This document shows, one piece after another, positions 46,655 through 54,899 of a stretch of DNA of 64,000 bases; the first letter of the stretch is position 1; each line of letters starts with the position of its first letter. Origin of the DNA: Desulfobacteraceae bacterium. Lineage in GTDB: Bacteria > Desulfobacterota > DSM-4660 > Desulfatiglandales > Desulfatiglandaceae. A program made the translations under genes and the position numbers. Location: positions 1 to 64,000 of the forward strand of contig JAUWMR010000013.1 of assembly GCA_030613055.1 (NCBI GenBank). Reading direction: 5' to 3'. Under the pieces are notes generated by a model. The model was not told where the DNA came from, did no database searches, and saw nothing but the letters and a program-made list of their open reading frames with translations.

Positions 46655-46993
46655 GACAGGATAACAGGATAACAGGATAAACAGGAATTTATTTTTATTA
46701 AGTCACAAACAAGCCCTTATTGTAATAATCGTGTAAATCAAATAAAGAATCCTGGTAATATAGCTTACAGATAAACTCCAAATAAGGAATTTAATATAAT
46801 CTCTTTGTGTTTTTCTTAAATATGAAATGAATATTTAAAATAACTTCCGATCAATGGGGAGAGCGGGTTAAACCGGATTATAATAGAAGGGTTTAACCCA
46901 AGCAATTACACATAAAGCAAGGAACGGTCTATCAGGATATCTAAAGGATTTACAGGAATTTAAAAAAAATCAAGTTAATCCTGTTATCCTGTC
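46655..46993 (-). mobile_element. MITE-like element, copy B
   Basis: A 339-bp non-coding element, the reverse complement of the sequence at 18675-19056, with the same GACAGGATAACAGGAT inverted ends. It lacks the nested GC-rich palindrome of copy A. Its left end carries an extra ATAACAGG unit. TA flanks both ends (46653-46654 and 46994-46995), compatible with TA target use, though this is not seen in copy A. Its right end supplies the last base of the stop codon of the next gene. Confidence 0.8.
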
Positions 46994-47331
46994 TAAATAC
47001 CTGTGTAGTTACGAAATTTTTTCTGTTTTAACGAAGGCAGCAGTATGTCACAGTTAAGTCTAACCATAGCAATAGGGGCAAAAATACCCATTAAAATTAA
47101 TAGATAGCCTATATCGGTTTTTCTTAAATAAAGCCTGCCCTTTTCATAAACAAGATCCGCCTCCCTGATTCCCTCGAGAGAAGTAATAAAAAGGGGCCAC
47201 CACTCTTTGCTTTCCGGCTCTTCAGTTAATGGCGCTAAAAACTCCTTATAAACGAGCTTTCCGCCAAAAGAAAAAAGCATGATCCCCTTAACATCTCCTA
47301 TGTCCAGAATATCTTTAAATAGTTTTTTCAA
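46993..47331 (-). CDS. Roadblock-like small protein, possibly truncated
   Basis: A 112-residue protein from TTG 47331 with GAGGT upstream. DIGDVKGIMLFSFGGKLVYKEFL and the central YEKGRLYLRKTDIGYLLILMG strands resemble Roadblock/LC7 GTPase-regulator folds. The stop codon uses the terminal base of MITE copy B, so the C-terminus may have been changed by that insertion. It lies between the hybrid kinase and the PATAN regulator on the same strand. Confidence 0.65.
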   Translation of the reverse strand: MKKLFKDILDIGDVKGIMLFSFGGKLVYKEFLAPLTEEPESKEWWPLFITSLEGIREADLVYEKGRLYLRKTDIGYLLILMGIFAPIAMVRLNCDILLPSLKQKKFRNYTGI

Positions 47332-47405
47332 TTAAATAACCTCACAATAAAATTATCTCACTTCGTTCGATCATTTTATAAAACACGACTTCGTCGTTCT
47401 TTCAA

Positions 47406-47452
47406 GCCCCGCCTGTGGCGGGGCTCTTTATAAAATCGCGAAGCGATTTTAT
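47406..47452. repeat. Two adjacent perfect hairpins
   Basis: GCCCCGCC-TGT-GGCGGGGC at 47406-47424 and ATAAAATCGC-GAA-GCGATTTTAT at 47430-47452. The second overlaps the stop of the response regulator gene. Neither is followed by a T-run on the minus strand. They could pause transcription, or be dispersed palindromes. Confidence 0.65.
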
Positions 47453-48465
47453 TCGCACAGGACCTGCATTATTCTGTCTCTGGGGCACTTTGGGCTGACA
47501 GAAAGAATCAGGGTTTTTTCCCGGGGTACCAGGATAAAATCATTTGATTCATCCCTGTCAATATATCCGGCCTTCAATTTTCCGGCGGTAAAAAAAGCGC
47601 CGATCCTTGTAATTTGTGCGATTAGCCCGTCCCATGTACTATCCTGGTACAGATCTTCCACCCCACTTTTTTCACCAATCCTGTTTTTCAGGAGGCTCCG
47701 AATAGCGTTAATAGAGTTACTGCTATCAGTCGCCTCTTCAAGCACTTTTTTGTCTGTTTCCTGGATTTTCGGAGTTTCACTCTGTCCGGCCTCATCTTTT
47801 AGCCTCATTGCTTCTAAGAGAATGGCCTGGAGATCTCCTTTAATTTTTTTCTTGTTCAGGGAGCAGGAATTCTGGATTGATATGGTAGTTTCATCCCAGG
47901 AGAATATCTCATGCGCGGCCGCTTCACCCTGCAAGCCGTTGCTCCTGGCATCGAGCATCTCCCCATTTTTAAACATGAGCACTCCCTGTTTTTCGGATAG
48001 TTTGTCAATTAGCCGTATAGTACAGGTCTTCTGCTCCATCTCTATTAACTGCAAAAACATGCCCGAGGAGACACTGTGTAAAGTTCCGCCTTCAGATTCT
48101 TTTCTCAGGGAACCCATTATCTTCTGGGCCAGGTTGTCAATCATAAAAGGTTTCTCAATGTACCCCACAGCGCCTCCCTCACTGGCTAATTGTTCCATTT
48201 TGGGCGTACTATAAGCTGTTATTATGATTACCGGTATGTCGGGATATTGCTCCATAATGTGGGCAAGCAGAGCAAATCCATCCATGTGTGGCATTTTCAA
48301 ATCAGTAACAACGAGGGAAACCGGATTTTCCTTTAGTTTTTCAACAGCAAAATGACCGTCCCCTGCCAGAAGCACGGAAAATGTTTCGCCATATTTTTCA
48401 AGCCCCTCTTTAAGTGAGATGAGCATTTCATGATCATCGTCAACAACCAGCACTTTTTTTACCAT
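47449..48465 (-). CDS. Response regulator with PATAN (DUF4388) domain
   Basis: A 338-residue protein. The receiver domain has VDDDHEM, phospho-Asp in VVTDLKMPHMDG, and a Lys in IEKPFM. A DUF4388/PATAN domain follows (about 130-215): LHSVSSGMFLQLIEMEQKTCTI (read in parts) and GVLMFKNGEMLDARS. A third region (about 255-338) has STWDGLIAQITRIGAFF and resembles Roadblock/MglB-like folds. Such proteins occur in gliding, pilus and cyanobacterial phototaxis systems, where they gate GTPases or PilB. Confidence 0.85.
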   Translation of the reverse strand: MVKKVLVVDDDHEMLISLKEGLEKYGETFSVLLAGDGHFAVEKLKENPVSLVVTDLKMPHMDGFALLAHIMEQYPDIPVIIITAYSTPKMEQLASEGGAVGYIEKPFMIDNLAQKIMGSLRKESEGGTLHSVSSGMFLQLIEMEQKTCTIRLIDKLSEKQGVLMFKNGEMLDARSNGLQGEAAAHEIFSWDETTISIQNSCSLNKKKIKGDLQAILLEAMRLKDEAGQSETPKIQETDKKVLEEATDSSNSINAIRSLLKNRIGEKSGVEDLYQDSTWDGLIAQITRIGAFFTAGKLKAGYIDRDESNDFILVPREKTLILSVSPKCPRDRIMQVLCE

Positions 48466-48565
48466 TAATCCTTCTCCTTATGTATTAGTTTTGCTCTTTG
48501 AAAACAGGTCACCATATCCTTATAATTCGTGATCGATTATTTCAAAAAGCTAAAATGATATTTCC

Positions 48566-49588
48566 TTATGAGGTTTTGTCAATGTCTACAATTCTTTCTC
48601 CACCTACATATTCCATTGCCCTGTATTTCTTTATGCCGCCTATTTTTTTAGCGATCTGGTTTAGCTTTTCGGTTTGACCATTTATTCTCTCTATTATATT
48701 ATAATTAGGATCATCAGGTTTCAATACGGTTAATAATTCATCAAGCAGGTTGTTGATGATCATCAGGGGCTGGTTAAGATTATGGGCCACTCCTCCCGCC
48801 ATTTCAAGGACACCCTGAAATTTCTCTCTGGCTAATTCTTTCTGATGCCTGAGCTTTTTAGTCACATCCCAGGCCACAGTTTCCAGATAATGCGCCTTTT
48901 CCGTCTTTTTTACCAGAGATGACTGGAATTCGAGATAATGTATTTTCCTGGACTTGTCCATTATTGTAAGGATTCCATTATCATTCTCGGAATCTAATAT
49001 TCCGGAAACAAAGAGGCGAAATTGATTTCTATATCTGGGCACAATATACTCGTCTAAGGGTTTTCCGATTAGTTCATTTCTGTGAAACCCAAAGGATTTG
49101 GCACCGGCCTGGTTAATATCGAGGATGTTCCCCTTAAGGTCAATATGAAATACAATTTTGTCTGCTATATCATGCAGGTCTGCTGTGGTGACATTTTCTC
49201 CAAAATCTACCTTTATCTCCCTCATTATTCCATCAAAATAAATTACAATGCCGTCGTCGTCCAGAACTGCTCTTGCGGTTACCGCGCACCATATGGGCGT
49301 TTTATCACGCTTAACGAATTGAAGGGGCAGATCTTCCACTAACCCGCCTTCAATTACAAGGCTTACAAAGTTGCCCCTGTCTTTTTTATACAGATACAAA
49401 TCGATAATTCGATAGTCGATCAAATCACTGACAGAATCAAATCCGAATAATCTGGCCATGGCCTTATTGCAAAAGACAATCTTCCCTTCAAGAGTGGACC
49501 GGTAAATACCAACCGGAATGTTATCAATAAACTGGGCATTTAATGCCCGCGGTTTATCAATAACAATTTTAGATGCTGTGCCAGCCAT
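48566..49588 (-). CDS. Two-PAS protein with HisKA-like helix and no ATPase domain
   Basis: A 340-residue protein with PAS domains at about 15-130 and 140-250 (NIPVGIYRSTLEGKIVFCNKAM read in parts; IVFHIDLKGNILDINQAG). A dimerisation/phospho-acceptor segment with AGGVAHNLNQPLMIINNLLDEL follows at about 265-285. The protein ends about 55 residues later with no HATPase. It may be phosphorylated by a partner kinase, or be a trimmed kinase. The start is ATG 49588. Confidence 0.8.
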   Translation of the reverse strand: MAGTASKIVIDKPRALNAQFIDNIPVGIYRSTLEGKIVFCNKAMARLFGFDSVSDLIDYRIIDLYLYKKDRGNFVSLVIEGGLVEDLPLQFVKRDKTPIWCAVTARAVLDDDGIVIYFDGIMREIKVDFGENVTTADLHDIADKIVFHIDLKGNILDINQAGAKSFGFHRNELIGKPLDEYIVPRYRNQFRLFVSGILDSENDNGILTIMDKSRKIHYLEFQSSLVKKTEKAHYLETVAWDVTKKLRHQKELAREKFQGVLEMAGGVAHNLNQPLMIINNLLDELLTVLKPDDPNYNIIERINGQTEKLNQIAKKIGGIKKYRAMEYVGGERIVDIDKTS

Positions 49589-49729
49589 TTTTTATCAACC
49601 CGTGTCGGGGATCAGACCTTGCCTTGCCCCCATCCCGCCTCCTTTAAATGGAGATGAGTTCAGGATTCCAAAACCGTAATTCAACTGCGTTGAGGGTATT
49701 GATGGGATGAAAATAGTGTGAACTGTTAC

Positions 49730-50713
49730 TTAAATACTAATAGCAAGTCTCGCGAGTTCTTTTGCATGTTTTGAAGACCAAGGACCTAACTCTTTGTTGA
49801 ATTGGGGGAGGATTTCGAGATCGGCAGCAAGTTCCTTTAGAGATTGTATTACACCCTCAGCCAGCTTTTCATCGGTGACATTACCTCTAAATGAAATTTT
49901 TCCACCGGTGTATTCAAATTCTCCTGAAAAGGGGTCGAGAAAATCATACTGTTCTGCCTTGTCTACAAATTTCTTTTTCAGCAGTGTGCTAAAGCTCGCC
50001 TTGATCTTCTTATCTAAAGTAACAATCCTTTCGCATATGATCATAAGTTCCTCGATTAAACCGAGAACATCAGACGCCTGTTTTTGTCCGATACCTTCAG
50101 GTTTGATCTCCATATCTCCCCCAATAAAGGAGATCCTGCTGACATGGAATATACCACCGAATTCCTTTGTTTTTTGAATAAGGAGATCCTGGCTTTCCTT
50201 TGAACGGTTCACCTCTCCTTCGCCCCAGGAATATGAACCGCCTGTGATGTCCCCGTTGCTAAAAAAGATAAGGCCGCTTTCTTTACCGTCGCTTATGGAA
50301 ACTTCAATATAACCTGTGAGCTTTTCAGAGCCCATCTTCTTAATCAGACCTTCAAGATCAGTAAACTCTGTGCTGAGATCTTTATAGATCTTTTCTGCAG
50401 CATGTATATTGGCCCAGAAATAGACTTTCTCGGGGTCTATTTCATAGATATTTATACTAAAGTTGCCGTTAACCACTGCTTCTATAACATTGTCTATTGC
50501 CTCTTTGCCCTGTATCTCGCCCTGTCTGTCTCTGAATATTCCTGCTAAAAGCTCGTCTTTGTCAAAGAAAACGACCCCATCTGCGGAAGGGGATTTAAAA
50601 TGGATACACCCTGAGCCGAGTTCGCCCTGGTAGTGCTCGAATAGTTTTTTTATGTCCAGATAATAGCTATTCAGGTTTTCAAGGACAGGTTTTTCCTTTG
50701 GAACAATAACCAT
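49730..50713 (-). CDS. Protein of unknown family with PATAN-like strands
   Basis: A 327-residue protein. Two similar segments, GCIHFKSPSADGVVFFDKDELLAGIFRDRQGEI and TGYIEVSISDGKESGLIFFSNGDITGGSY (each read in parts), look like duplicated PATAN/DUF4388-type modules (beta strands ending in FF-x(1-2)-G/D). The C-terminal 100 residues contain the FSGEFEYTGGKISF strand pair and a helical end. There is no enzyme motif. It is in line with the signalling genes. Confidence 0.6.
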   Translation of the reverse strand: MVIVPKEKPVLENLNSYYLDIKKLFEHYQGELGSGCIHFKSPSADGVVFFDKDELLAGIFRDRQGEIQGKEAIDNVIEAVVNGNFSINIYEIDPEKVYFWANIHAAEKIYKDLSTEFTDLEGLIKKMGSEKLTGYIEVSISDGKESGLIFFSNGDITGGSYSWGEGEVNRSKESQDLLIQKTKEFGGIFHVSRISFIGGDMEIKPEGIGQKQASDVLGLIEELMIICERIVTLDKKIKASFSTLLKKKFVDKAEQYDFLDPFSGEFEYTGGKISFRGNVTDEKLAEGVIQSLKELAADLEILPQFNKELGPWSSKHAKELARLAISI

Positions 50714-50794
50714 TTTTCAAAGTTCTCCCGTATCTTTTCAATGCCCGGGGGCTTTCTGTCCATAACAATGCCCCACTTAAAATGAAAGGAAATT

Positions 50795-51086
50795 GATCAC
50801 CACGAAGGACACGAAGAACTACAGTAATATCTCAATAATTCAGGATAACTACTCCTGGATTACCACATTCGCAAGGTATTTACGCCAATATATTGTTATG
50901 CAGATACAAAATATCCAATATTCAATGTTCAATGTCGAATTCTCAAGTTTTTCGATGGACATTGTTTATTGATAATTGGACCTGCCCGCAGTACGGCAGG
51001 CGGGTATTTGATATTTTTTTGCTATGTCTCTTCGTGCCTTTCGTGTCTTTGGTGGTAAAAATTATACCCCGAAATATTGAGTTGTT
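50795..51086. repeat. Mosaic of dispersed repeats with nested GC-rich palindrome
   Basis: The left part has ACCACGAAGGACACGAAGA (inverted as TCTTCGTG-type sequence near 51028-51055) and TAATATCTCAATA. The right part repeats the 34118-34215 sequence, ending TATACCCCGAAATATTGAG. A 24-bp GC-rich palindrome (50981-51004) sits exactly where the 34.1-kb copy has none. No gene is in this spacer of about 380 bases. Confidence 0.65.
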
Positions 51087-51094
51087 ATGAATTA

Positions 51095-52252
51095 TTACCT
51101 GCGCCTTCGTAATCTGTCTATGGAAAGACGAATACTCTCCTGCATTCGAGTTATGGCTTCGCCCAGATCGCCGATTTCATCTTTTGTTTTGATTTCTACT
51201 TCGGCATCCAGTTCACCTACACTGATGCGTTCAGCAACGTCCGTAAGGGATCTGATTCTCTTTGATAACTTTCGACCATACAAAGAAACCACAAGGCCGA
51301 CAAGAATAAGTGCGCCTCCAAGTATGGCAATATTTATATTTCTGACGTCGATCCTGATTTTTTCCGCACGCTTTTCCATATTTACTATGGGTAAAGTAAA
51401 TTCATCAAGGTAGGTCGTGCTTGCGATAATGAATTTTGTTCCCTCGACAGGGGTGCATACCATGTATTTATCTCTGAAAGTGCCGTCTTTATCCTGCCAG
51501 GTATAATATCCGCTTGCCTCTCTGCCGCCTTTAACTCCCGTATATACGCGCCAGAATCCTGGAAAAGCTTTTCCGAGAGGTTCTTTTAACTTGCTCATGT
51601 CAATGCCAATGATTTTGGAGTTGGCATGGGCCCACGTGCGCCAGATCCCGTCCGGCCCTGGCAGTTCATAAAGAGCGGAATAACCGGTCAATCCTACTTT
51701 CTGTACTGCCACTCGTTTTAAATCCACATTCCGGTCGTAGTCCTGTTTCCTTAATTCAGGATTGGTTAGAATATAGAGCATGGTTTGAGAAGCCACGGAA
51801 CGGGCATTTTCTCTGATAGCCTTTTCAGCTAACTGTTTAACTATCGTTGAACTCTCGCCAGTGATAAGCGCCGACAGGTTGTTTAATTGTCTCAAATAGA
51901 GAAGACCGGAGGCTACCATAAGAACAATAGGAATAAGAAAGAAAAGAACGGCCATTTTGGTCCTCAAACCAACTCCTCTTCTAACTTTTTTTACCTTTGC
52001 AGGTTTTTTACGGGCTTCAGGTTCGGGGACAGGTGCCCTATCCCTGGCTGCTTCGGGGACAGGTGGCCTAGCCCTGGCTGCTTCGGGGGGAGGGGGCGTA
52101 ACTGGGGGAGGTGGTTCCGGAGCTACGGCTGCCGGTTTTGAGACCGTGATCACATGATTGCAGGACTTGCATCTGAACTTAGCCGATTCACCCTTTATTT
52201 TTCCGGGGTCTATCCTGTATTTTTTTCCGCATTCTTCGCATATAACGATCAT
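51095..52252 (-). CDS. Zinc-ribbon, Cache and HAMP membrane protein without output domain
   Basis: A 385-residue protein. The N-terminal MJ0042-type zinc ribbon has CEECGKKY and CKSCNHV. A Pro/Ala/Arg-rich linker follows (about 42-95). The first membrane segment (AVLFFLIPIVLMVASGLLYL) leads to a periplasmic single-Cache-like domain (VGLTGYSALYELPGPDG, SGYYTWQDKDGTFRDKY read in parts). The second membrane segment (IAILGGALILVGLVVSL) precedes HAMP, which ends in a short basic tail. There is no methyl-accepting, kinase or cyclase domain. It may pass a periplasmic signal to a separate partner. Confidence 0.82.
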   Translation of the reverse strand: MIVICEECGKKYRIDPGKIKGESAKFRCKSCNHVITVSKPAAVAPEPPPPVTPPPPEAARARPPVPEAARDRAPVPEPEARKKPAKVKKVRRGVGLRTKMAVLFFLIPIVLMVASGLLYLRQLNNLSALITGESSTIVKQLAEKAIRENARSVASQTMLYILTNPELRKQDYDRNVDLKRVAVQKVGLTGYSALYELPGPDGIWRTWAHANSKIIGIDMSKLKEPLGKAFPGFWRVYTGVKGGREASGYYTWQDKDGTFRDKYMVCTPVEGTKFIIASTTYLDEFTLPIVNMEKRAEKIRIDVRNINIAILGGALILVGLVVSLYGRKLSKRIRSLTDVAERISVGELDAEVEIKTKDEIGDLGEAITRMQESIRLSIDRLRRRR

Positions 52253-52300
52253 GGTTTTGTCTCCTTATATAGTTTTATCATTAATACTATATCTTCAGGT

Positions 52301-53515
52301 CTACCATCCGATAAACCTGGGGTCCCTTAGCATTTTTATTTCTGTTACGGGTAGATACTCACCGCCTTCTATCTTGTAGAGTTTTGCTTGCGTATTTGGC
52401 CTGTGGTCAGTGGCCGTGTAAGTAATCGGCGCGGACAGGTTGCCAATATTGAATAATTTCAGGGATTCCAGGGAGTCACGGATATCCGGCCCACTCAGTT
52501 TACCACCGGCTCTCTTTATTCCTTCGGCCATAACCATCATTGAAAGCCAACCCTTGACATAATGGACGGTATGCATTTTACCCGAACGGTATTTATTATG
52601 GGCTTGCATTATATTTTTCATTCCTGCAACCCTCTCCCCCCACTTTACGCAGGGGACCACGCCGTACGCCCTTCCGTCCGCATAAGGCCCGCTTTTTTTC
52701 AGAAGCCTTTCATCAAACCCCCAGGTATTGATAATAAACTTTGTATCCAGGCCGATTTTACCCGCATCACGTATAATTACCGCGCAGGAGTTAAGCGTGC
52801 CCCCGAGCCATACCCAATCGGGGTTGTAATTTTTTACCTCTCTCAATTTTTTTATTGCCGTCTTGGCACTGAGAGCGACAAACTGGTCCTGACCATAGTT
52901 AACACCCAGTTCAGCGGCCATTCTCTTCCCCGCGGGAATAGGGGCCCTGCCGTACGGGTGATCAGGATAGATAAACACCATTTTGGGTGGGCGGGAAGGA
53001 TCGGGGTGTGTTTCTTTAATATATTTAATGGCGAGTCTGATGGAAGTGGAATAATCGGTGCCGATAAAGAAGTTATAAGGCGTGTAGAACGGGTCGGTGA
53101 GCGAGGCGGAATACGAACCAGACATATAGACCACGCTGTCCCTGTTAACGTCACCCATTAATGCCTCTGTATCACCGGTGCCCCATCCCTGTATCAACTC
53201 TATTTTGTATTCGTTTATATATTTTTTATAAAGAGATCTGGCTTTTTTGATATTATAGGCGTAATCATTGGAAATGAGGTCAATTTTCGTTCCGTTAATC
53301 CCGCCATGTTCATTGATCCAGCGAACGGCCTCTTTGACTCCTAAGGAATAGTCTACCCCGACATCAGATGTAGGCCCGGTAAGATCAAAAAGGGCCCCTA
53401 TCTTAATCGATTTTTTTTGCTGGAATTGAAACAGGTAAAGATATGCCCCTGCAGCAATAAGGATAAGGATGCAAGCCGCCATGATCCAAATGGTTCTTTT
53501 TCGAAGTATTGCCAT
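52301..53515 (-). CDS. Membrane-anchored periplasmic binding protein (branched-chain amino acid type)
   Basis: About 404 residues from ATG 53515, with AAAGGAG upstream. GTG 53524 overlaps that site and is rejected. The N-terminal membrane anchor is IWIMAACILILIAAGAYLYLF, without an obvious cleavage site. A type I periplasmic binding fold follows: KIGALFDLTGPTSDVGVDYSLGV (read in parts), NEHGGINGTKI, and AYGVVPCVKWGE. No transporter genes are nearby. It directly precedes the Cache-HAMP gene (48-base gap), so the two may form a ligand sensor pair. Confidence 0.85.
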   Translation of the reverse strand: MAILRKRTIWIMAACILILIAAGAYLYLFQFQQKKSIKIGALFDLTGPTSDVGVDYSLGVKEAVRWINEHGGINGTKIDLISNDYAYNIKKARSLYKKYINEYKIELIQGWGTGDTEALMGDVNRDSVVYMSGSYSASLTDPFYTPYNFFIGTDYSTSIRLAIKYIKETHPDPSRPPKMVFIYPDHPYGRAPIPAGKRMAAELGVNYGQDQFVALSAKTAIKKLREVKNYNPDWVWLGGTLNSCAVIIRDAGKIGLDTKFIINTWGFDERLLKKSGPYADGRAYGVVPCVKWGERVAGMKNIMQAHNKYRSGKMHTVHYVKGWLSMMVMAEGIKRAGGKLSGPDIRDSLESLKLFNIGNLSAPITYTATDHRPNTQAKLYKIEGGEYLPVTEIKMLRDPRFIGW

Positions 53516-53538
53516 AATAACCACTCCTTTGGTAATAG

Positions 53539-53689
53539 TTCACCACGGATTTTCACGGAGTTCTACAGAGTTTTTGGCTCCCCATTGTACCCCCGCCTGC
53601 CGGACGGCGGGCAGGTATAGGCCAATGTGTGAAGAGATGCCCATAGCTATCTATTATCAGTGATAATCCGTGCTTTTCCGTGGTTAACT
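53539..53689. repeat. Inverted-repeat-bounded element with nested GC-rich palindrome
   Basis: GTTCACCACGGATTTTCACG at the left is matched by inverted TCCGTGCTTTTCCGTGG at the right. A 24-bp GC-rich palindrome at 53592-53615 is the reverse complement, with two mismatches, of the one at 50981-51004. The element lies just upstream of the binding-protein gene, so that gene's promoter must be in or beyond it. Confidence 0.7.
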
Positions 53690-53697
53690 CTTACAAT

Positions 53698-54168
53698 CTA
53701 CGGTTGTATTTCCTTAATCTTTTCAACCATAACACGTTGAAATTGAACCCTTTTGTCCTCCTTCTGGATTTCTCGAGCAAGAATATCAACCAGCTCTGCT
53801 GCCCGATAGTTAGGGAATTTTGAAAGACTATGACCCAGGTCAAGGACCGCATCTTCGATCAATATGCGCGCAATAGGACCAACCGCCAGAGACAGTTGCT
53901 TATCAAGATAGTCAAGAAAGTCTCTCCCAAGCAGGGAAACGGCTTCCTCTAAACGCTCAATAAGCTTGAGTTCCAACAGCCTGGAGACGGTCACTCTTAT
54001 GACGCCCATGTTCAGACCTGTTTTTTTTGAGATCTCTGAGAGGCTTTTTTTGCCATCCAGTTCCATGAGGACGCTCAGCATGTGACCGTCAAGAGAAAAT
54101 TCCCCAAGGTCATCACTGGAAACACGCCCAAAAACCATGGCAGGAATATCACTCGAAGAAATATCCAT
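53698..54168 (-). CDS. Winged-helix-like signalling protein, family not recognised
   Basis: This 156-residue protein has a winged-helix-like part at about 28-75 (MLSVLMELDGKKSLSEISKKTGL and VTVSRLLELKLIERL, read in parts) with FSLDGHMLSVL before it. A helical second half contains VGPIARILIEDAVLDLGHSL. It is probably not a classical transcription factor. Similar wHTH modules accompany PATAN and Roadblock proteins. It is 21 bases from the next gene in the same run. Confidence 0.65.
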   Translation of the reverse strand: MDISSSDIPAMVFGRVSSDDLGEFSLDGHMLSVLMELDGKKSLSEISKKTGLNMGVIRVTVSRLLELKLIERLEEAVSLLGRDFLDYLDKQLSLAVGPIARILIEDAVLDLGHSLSKFPNYRAAELVDILAREIQKEDKRVQFQRVMVEKIKEIQP

Positions 54169-54189
54169 TGCCCTGTTCCCTATGAATTA

Positions 54190-54888
54190 CTAACCCTCTC
54201 GCCATAATTTCAATTCAGCCCTCAAAGATGAAAACTCGGCTTTAATAACCTTTTTTATCTCCTCCACAGCAAAAGCAAATGCCTCGTGAGGAGGAATATG
54301 GCTGACATCCGGCTGCCCTAACTCCTGAATTGCCTCCGGGGCCGTCACCGGCTCCTTTTTGGCTGCTATATCAATTTCTTTTTCTTCAATAATCAGAGGT
54401 ATCGGCTCTTCTTTCCTGTCCTCATGGGCTTTTTTGAGAGCTATCGCCTTTTTCAGTTTTTTAAATTTTTTTACTTCGCCAAGAAGTGCTTTCTCCCTTT
54501 CTGCCTCCGGCATGTCTTTATACATAATCACTTTTTCGAGGTTAACATAAACCGAGTTCAGCAGTTTTATGGAATCAGGGTGCGCATTGGCCTTGTTGTT
54601 CTTGACATATTTTCCAACAGAGCCAAGGAGACGAAGAAACAACAGAATAATGTTGTCATCCCTATATTCATCTTTTAGTTTTTCTACTTGTTCTATAAGC
54701 TGGGCCATTATTTCATCGTCGATTTCCCAGTCGATGGACAGTGCTATGGCCTTTAACTCTCTCAGAAGGGAATTTTCAACTTCAGCATTGTTTTGCGGAA
54801 AGTCAGGAGTGATTTCACTTTCGCCAAAAAGATCCTCCAGACGTTTTTCCACTTCAATGGTTACAGTCTCGTTATATTTATCGACCAA
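54190..54888 (-). CDS. Helical protein of unknown function in the GTPase operon
   Basis: A 232-residue protein from TTG 54888, seven bases after GGAGG. It is mostly helical and acidic (IDDEIMAQLIEQVEKLKDEY), with a Lys-rich segment (KKFKKLKKAIALKKAHEDRK) and a Pro-rich linker. The C-terminal helix is HEAFAFAVEEIKKVIKAEF. There is no catalytic motif. It lies between the wHTH-like and GTPase genes with 11- to 21-base gaps and so belongs to the same transcript. It may be a GTPase effector or scaffold (inference). Confidence 0.65.
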   Translation of the reverse strand: MVDKYNETVTIEVEKRLEDLFGESEITPDFPQNNAEVENSLLRELKAIALSIDWEIDDEIMAQLIEQVEKLKDEYRDDNIILLFLRLLGSVGKYVKNNKANAHPDSIKLLNSVYVNLEKVIMYKDMPEAEREKALLGEVKKFKKLKKAIALKKAHEDRKEEPIPLIIEEKEIDIAAKKEPVTAPEAIQELGQPDVSHIPPHEAFAFAVEEIKKVIKAEFSSLRAELKLWREG

Positions 54889-54899
54889 TTGGTTACCTC

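Noticed and set aside
46655-46690. GATAACAG direct repeats as a possible CRISPR
   Set aside because: Units are 8-10 bases with no spacers and belong to the end of the MITE-like element.
47406-47452. Hairpins as a rho-independent terminator for the PATAN regulator gene
   Set aside because: No T-run follows either stem on the minus strand, and the second stem overlaps the stop codon.
52562-53161. 199-residue plus-strand open frame
   Set aside because: Antisense to the periplasmic binding protein, with no start signals and biased composition.
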